From Clostridia bacterium (GTDB lineage Bacteria; Bacillota; Clostridia; Monoglobales; Monoglobaceae): a DNA stretch of 35,967 nucleotides. The notes under the pieces are model-generated. The model was given only the letters and a program-made list of their open reading frames with translations, made no database searches and had not been told where the DNA came from. A program made the translations under genes and the position numbers. The stretch spans positions 1 through 35,967 of the forward strand of contig JAFSDN010000070.1 in the NCBI GenBank assembly GCA_017436245.1, in the 5' to 3' direction. Below, in pieces: positions 33,269 to 35,967 of this stretch. The first letter of the stretch is position 1, and every line of letters begins with the position of its first letter.

Positions 33269-34192
33269 ATGCCGACAATTATATTTATTCTGGCTGTTAT
33301 TCTGATTGTTTTACTGGCTTCTTGTATAAAGATTGTTCCTCAGGCCTATGCATACATTGTTGAGCGCCTTGGTGCATACAACGGTACATGGGGCACAGGT
33401 CTTCATTTCAAAATTCCGTTTATTGACCGTATCTCAAAAAAAGTTAATCTGAAGGAAATGGTTGTGGATTTTGCGCCGCAGCCTGTTATCACAAAGGATA
33501 ACGTAACCATGCAGATTGACACGGTTGTATACTTCCAGATTACCGACCCCAAGCTCTACACCTACGGCGTTGAGCTTCCCATGTCGGCAATCGAAAATCT
33601 GACAGCAACCACTCTCCGAAACATTATCGGTGATATGGAGCTGGACGAAAGCTTGACTTCACGTGATGTAATCAACACAAAGATGCGTGCAATTCTTGAT
33701 GAAGCCACCGACCCGTGGGGAATCAAGGTGAACCGTGTTGAACTCAAAAACATTATTCCCCCTGCAGGAATCCGTGAGGCAATGGAAAAGCAAATGAAGG
33801 CAGAGCGTGAAAGACGTGAATCCATACTCAAGGCAGAGGGCGAAAAAAAGTCTGCAATTCTTGTTGCCGAAGGTGAAAAGGCGGCTGCAATTCTCAAAGC
33901 AGAGGCTGAAAAGGAATCTCAGATTCTCAGGGCGGAGGCTGAAAAAGAGTCTGCAATCCGCATTGCCGAAGGTGAGGCTCAGGCAATTCTTTCGGTTCAG
34001 GAAGCAACTGCAAGGGGTATCAGAATGCTTAACGAAGCGGCTCCCAGCAATCCTGTTCTTACCATAAAGAGTCTTGAAGCCTTTGCAAAAGCAGCAGACG
34101 GCAAGGCAACAAAAATCATTATTCCGTCGGAAATTCAAGGTCTTGCAGGTCTTGCTGCAGGTCTCAAGGAAATTATCCACGAGGAAAAATAA
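33269..34192 (+). CDS. SPFH/Band 7 (stomatin-like, QmcA-type) protein
   Basis: A protein of 307 residues. One N-terminal membrane segment (TIIFILAVILIVLLASCIKI) is followed by the Band 7 domain (VPQAYAYIVERLGAYNGTW, then GLHFKIPFIDRISKKVNLKE). A long Ala/Glu/Lys helix lies near 170-235, with repeated AEGEK and AEAEKES units. It should oligomerise at the membrane with the NfeD partner upstream. The repeating units vary in number between relatives. The role is known only broadly: membrane microdomain or quality control. Confidence 0.94.
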   Translation: MPTIIFILAVILIVLLASCIKIVPQAYAYIVERLGAYNGTWGTGLHFKIPFIDRISKKVNLKEMVVDFAPQPVITKDNVTMQIDTVVYFQITDPKLYTYGVELPMSAIENLTATTLRNIIGDMELDESLTSRDVINTKMRAILDEATDPWGIKVNRVELKNIIPPAGIREAMEKQMKAERERRESILKAEGEKKSAILVAEGEKAAAILKAEAEKESQILRAEAEKESAIRIAEGEAQAILSVQEATARGIRMLNEAAPSNPVLTIKSLEAFAKAADGKATKIIIPSEIQGLAGLAAGLKEIIHEEK

Positions 34193-34282
34193 TGTAATAC
34201 AGAGAAGGCGTGTTGCATAAGGCAACGCTGTTTCCTTCGAGATAAAATCAAATGACACTTATACATTAGGAGGAAAAATAAA

Positions 34283-35029
34283 ATGTCAGGACATTCCAAA
34301 TGGGCAACCATAAAAAGAAAAAAAGGAGCACTTGATGCAAAAAGAGGAAAGCTCTTTACTAAAATAGGCAGAGAGCTGGTTGTTGCGGTGAAGGACGGCG
34401 GACCCGACCCCGACAGCAACTCAAAGCTCCGTGATGCCATTGCAAAGGCAAAGGCAAATAATATGCCCAACGATACCATTCAGAGAAGCATTAAAAAAGC
34501 CGCAGGCGAAGACAGCAACAAGGAATACTTTGAACTCACATACGAGGGCTACGGTGCAAGCGGTGTTGCCTTTATGGTTGAAACTCTCAGCGACAACAAA
34601 AACAGAACTGCAGGGGATATGCGTCACTATTTTGACAAATTCGGAGGAAATCTTGGTCAGACAGGAAGCGTTGGCTTTATGTTTGAGCGCAAGGGTCAGC
34701 TTGTAATTGCAAAGACTGACAAGGTTGATGAGGACACTCTTATGATGGATGCTCTGGATGCAGGTGCAGAGGATTTCAGCGCCGAGGATGAATGCTTTGA
34801 GGTTACCACAACCCCCGAGGATTTCAGCAAGGTGCGTGAAGCACTGGAAGCAAAGGGCTATGAGTTTGAACAGGCTGAAATCAGTTATATTCCTCAGACA
34901 CTTACTCAGGTGGACGACCCTGAAGCTGTGAAGAATCTGGAAAAGCTCATTGATATGCTTGAAGATAACGATGACGTTCAGAATGTTTATCACACTTGGG
35001 ATATGCCCGAGGATGGGGACGAAGAATAG
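34283..35029 (+). CDS. yebC: YebC/PmpR-family protein
   Basis: A protein of 248 residues of the YebC/PmpR family. These act as DNA-binding regulators in some bacteria and more recently as factors helping ribosomes through proline-rich stretches. [20 protein letters not shown] is the signature start. [36 protein letters not shown] and [11 protein letters not shown] are conserved. TAGGAGG lies upstream. The end, [14 protein letters not shown] and stop, is the normal acidic tail. A diverged copy of these last codons recurs after the toxin-antitoxin genes, at 35879-35923. Confidence 0.96.
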   Translation: MSGHSKWATIKRKKGALDAKRGKLFTKIGRELVVAVKDGGPDPDSNSKLRDAIAKAKANNMPNDTIQRSIKKAAGEDSNKEYFELTYEGYGASGVAFMVETLSDNKNRTAGDMRHYFDKFGGNLGQTGSVGFMFERKGQLVIAKTDKVDEDTLMMDALDAGAEDFSAEDECFEVTTTPEDFSKVREALEAKGYEFEQAEISYIPQTLTQVDDPEAVKNLEKLIDMLEDNDDVQNVYHTWDMPEDGDEE

Positions 35030-35057
35030 TCCCGGCAAGTCTGAATAAAAATGTGAC

Positions 35058-35090
35058 GCCGAATATGTATTTTACATGTTCGGTGTTTTT
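35058..35090 (+). terminator. Intrinsic terminator after yebC
   Basis: GCCGAATATGTA pairs with TACATGTTCGGT (two G-U) around TTT, followed by a T-rich tail. Confidence 0.85.
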
Positions 35091-35110
35091 ATTTTATATT
35101 GAATAAATTA

Positions 35111-35165
35111 TTGACAATTACGATATTATCGTATATAATAATAACAAAGATACGATAATATCGTA
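35111..35165 (+). promoter_or_regulatory. Toxin-antitoxin promoter with two palindromic operators
   Basis: Exact TTGACA (35111-35116) and TATAAT (35134-35139) are 17 bases apart. Palindrome 1, TACGATATTATCGTA (35119-35133), fills the spacer. Palindrome 2, TACGATAATATCGTA (35151-35165), differs only at its central base and covers the start-site region. The centres are 32 bases apart, about three helical turns. This suits cooperative repression by the HigA-like protein. Confidence 0.88.
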
Positions 35166-35193
35166 TAAATATTTTTGCAAAAGAAGTGGCACA

Positions 35194-35523
35194 ATGATTA
35201 GAGAATTTATTTTTACGAAGCCATTTTTAGCTTCGTGGAAAGCAATGGGATTAGACACTGCGAGTTTGAAAATACTTGAAGAGATACTTCTTGAGAATCC
35301 TCATATTGGAGATGTTATCCAAGGAACTGGCGGAGCAAGAAAAATGAGGATACAACTTGATGGTCGAGGAAAAAGCGGCGGCAGTAGAGTTATTTACCTT
35401 GATGTATTTGAGAAAGAAAAGCTTTATCTGCTGTTTGCATATCCCAAAAATGTGCAGGAAGATTTGACTGAAGAGCAAAAGAAAGCTATAAAGAGCTTAA
35501 TAGATGCAATAAAGAAGGAGTGA
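35194..35523 (+). CDS. RelE/HigB-type toxin
   Basis: A protein of 109 residues of the RelE/ParE-fold toxin superfamily (HigB/Gp49-like). Visible landmarks are the early helix, GDVIQGTGGARKMRIQLDGR, GKSGGSRVIYLDV, and LYLLFAYPKNVQEDLTEEQK. Relatives cleave ribosome-bound mRNA. The toxin precedes the antitoxin, the usual HigBA order. The gene is AT-rich compared with yebC. The pair is bounded upstream by the yebC end and downstream by a duplicate of that end. Confidence 0.9.
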   Translation: MIREFIFTKPFLASWKAMGLDTASLKILEEILLENPHIGDVIQGTGGARKMRIQLDGRGKSGGSRVIYLDVFEKEKLYLLFAYPKNVQEDLTEEQKKAIKSLIDAIKKE

Positions 35524-35527
35524 GAAT

Positions 35528-35878
35528 ATGGCTGAAATTCGTTTTAAATCGTCATTATCTATTGAAGAAGTCGAGGAAAATTTTAAAGAAATAGACTTTT
35601 TTTCTGGAATAATGGATGGACTAACTGAAGCTCTTGCGTACGAAAAGGGTAAAGCAAGTGCAGAAACATTTGCCAGGAAACAGTCTTTGCCGGCAATAAA
35701 TGTGTTAGAGGTAAGAAAATCTCTTTCGATGACTCAAAAAGCATTTGCAAATGTTTTAGGTGTTTCTTGCCGTACAGTTGAAGCTTGGGAGTGCGGTAAA
35801 AGCACGCCCACCCCTACGGCAAAAAAGCTTATCTATTTGATTCAACAGGATAATTCTCTGGTTGATAGATTAGTTTAA
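35528..35878 (+). CDS. HigA/NadS-type antitoxin, XRE-family helix-turn-helix
   Basis: A protein of 116 residues. The C-terminal half is a Cro/XRE helix-turn-helix (VLEVRKSLSMTQKAFANVLG, then VSCRTVEAWECGKSTPTPTA). The N-terminal half is acidic and helical and probably binds the toxin. It starts four bases after the toxin stop, with AAGGAG at the end of the toxin gene. It should repress its own promoter through the two palindromes at 35119-35165. Its stop codon directly abuts the yebC-end duplicate. Confidence 0.92.
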   Translation: MAEIRFKSSLSIEEVEENFKEIDFFSGIMDGLTEALAYEKGKASAETFARKQSLPAINVLEVRKSLSMTQKAFANVLGVSCRTVEAWECGKSTPTPTAKKLIYLIQQDNSLVDRLV

Positions 35879-35923
35879 TTTTACCACACATGGGTTATGC
35901 CAGATTGCGAGGACGAAGAATAA
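35879..35923 (+). pseudogene. Stranded C-terminal remnant of a yebC gene
   Basis: This reads FYHTWVMPDCEDEE and stop, against [14 protein letters not shown] and stop at the real yebC end (34985-35029). Nine of 14 residues and 34 of 45 bases match, with several changes at third codon positions. It begins on the base after the antitoxin stop and is in the same frame. It has no start and cannot be a gene. The remaining 44 bases of the window show no feature. Confidence 0.85.
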
Positions 35924-35967
35924 ACCTTTTGATACGTATATTAATTGTAACAGGCAAACGCCGACCT

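Noticed and set aside
34210-34245. GTTGC/GCAAC hairpin between the SPFH gene and yebC as a terminator
   Set aside because: The stem is short and only TGTTTCC follows, so it is too weak to call.

Overview
The window looks like chromosome from a spore-forming, probably gut-dwelling Clostridia member (Bacillota). This rests on yabP and yabQ, S-layer homology (SLH) anchored surface proteins, a DUF3502-type sugar-binding lipoprotein, a folate ECF transporter under a tetrahydrofolate riboswitch, strong AGGAGG ribosome binding sites and consensus sigma-A promoters. I did not identify a species.

Region 1 (1-15790) is a cell-surface glycan locus on the + strand. It holds the 3' part of a sugar ABC-transporter lipoprotein, then four very large secreted proteins: a right-handed beta-helix protein resembling glycoside hydrolase family 141, a protein built of about six discoidin-like (F5/8C) modules, a discoidin protein with C-terminal SLH domains, and a translationally coupled discoidin/SLH protein. 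A strong terminator closes the block.

Region 2 (16025-22238) is regulatory and catabolic. Two AraC-family regulators and a class III, HemL-like aminotransferase lie on the - strand. They face a + strand operon of a short-chain dehydrogenase, an HpcH/HpaI aldolase and a Gfo/Idh/MocA oxidoreductase. The set fits catabolism of a sugar or sugar acid released by region 1; the substrate is not visible.

Region 3 (22251-29312) is mostly housekeeping: 5-formyl-THF cyclo-ligase, a WYL regulator, a 26-codon mini-ORF, a GNAT acetyltransferase, a YesL-like membrane protein, folT-folC behind a THF riboswitch, and rsmD-coaD with a coiled-coil protein. An intergenic block (29313-30128) contains a probable 6S RNA on the - strand.

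Region 4 (30129-35029) holds mecA, the yabP-yabQ-divIC-yabR cluster in the Bacillus subtilis order, an NfeD/SPFH pair and yebC. A HigB/HigA-type toxin-antitoxin pair with paired palindromic operators follows.

The most unusual signal is a pattern found twice. The Gfo/Idh gene and the toxin-antitoxin pair are each followed, directly after their stop codon and in frame, by a diverged copy of the last 11-15 codons of the gene upstream of them (the aldolase and yebC). Both look like gene cassettes inserted at the 3' end of a host gene, with the old gene end stranded downstream. Dispersed palindromic repeats of at least three families fill most other gaps.
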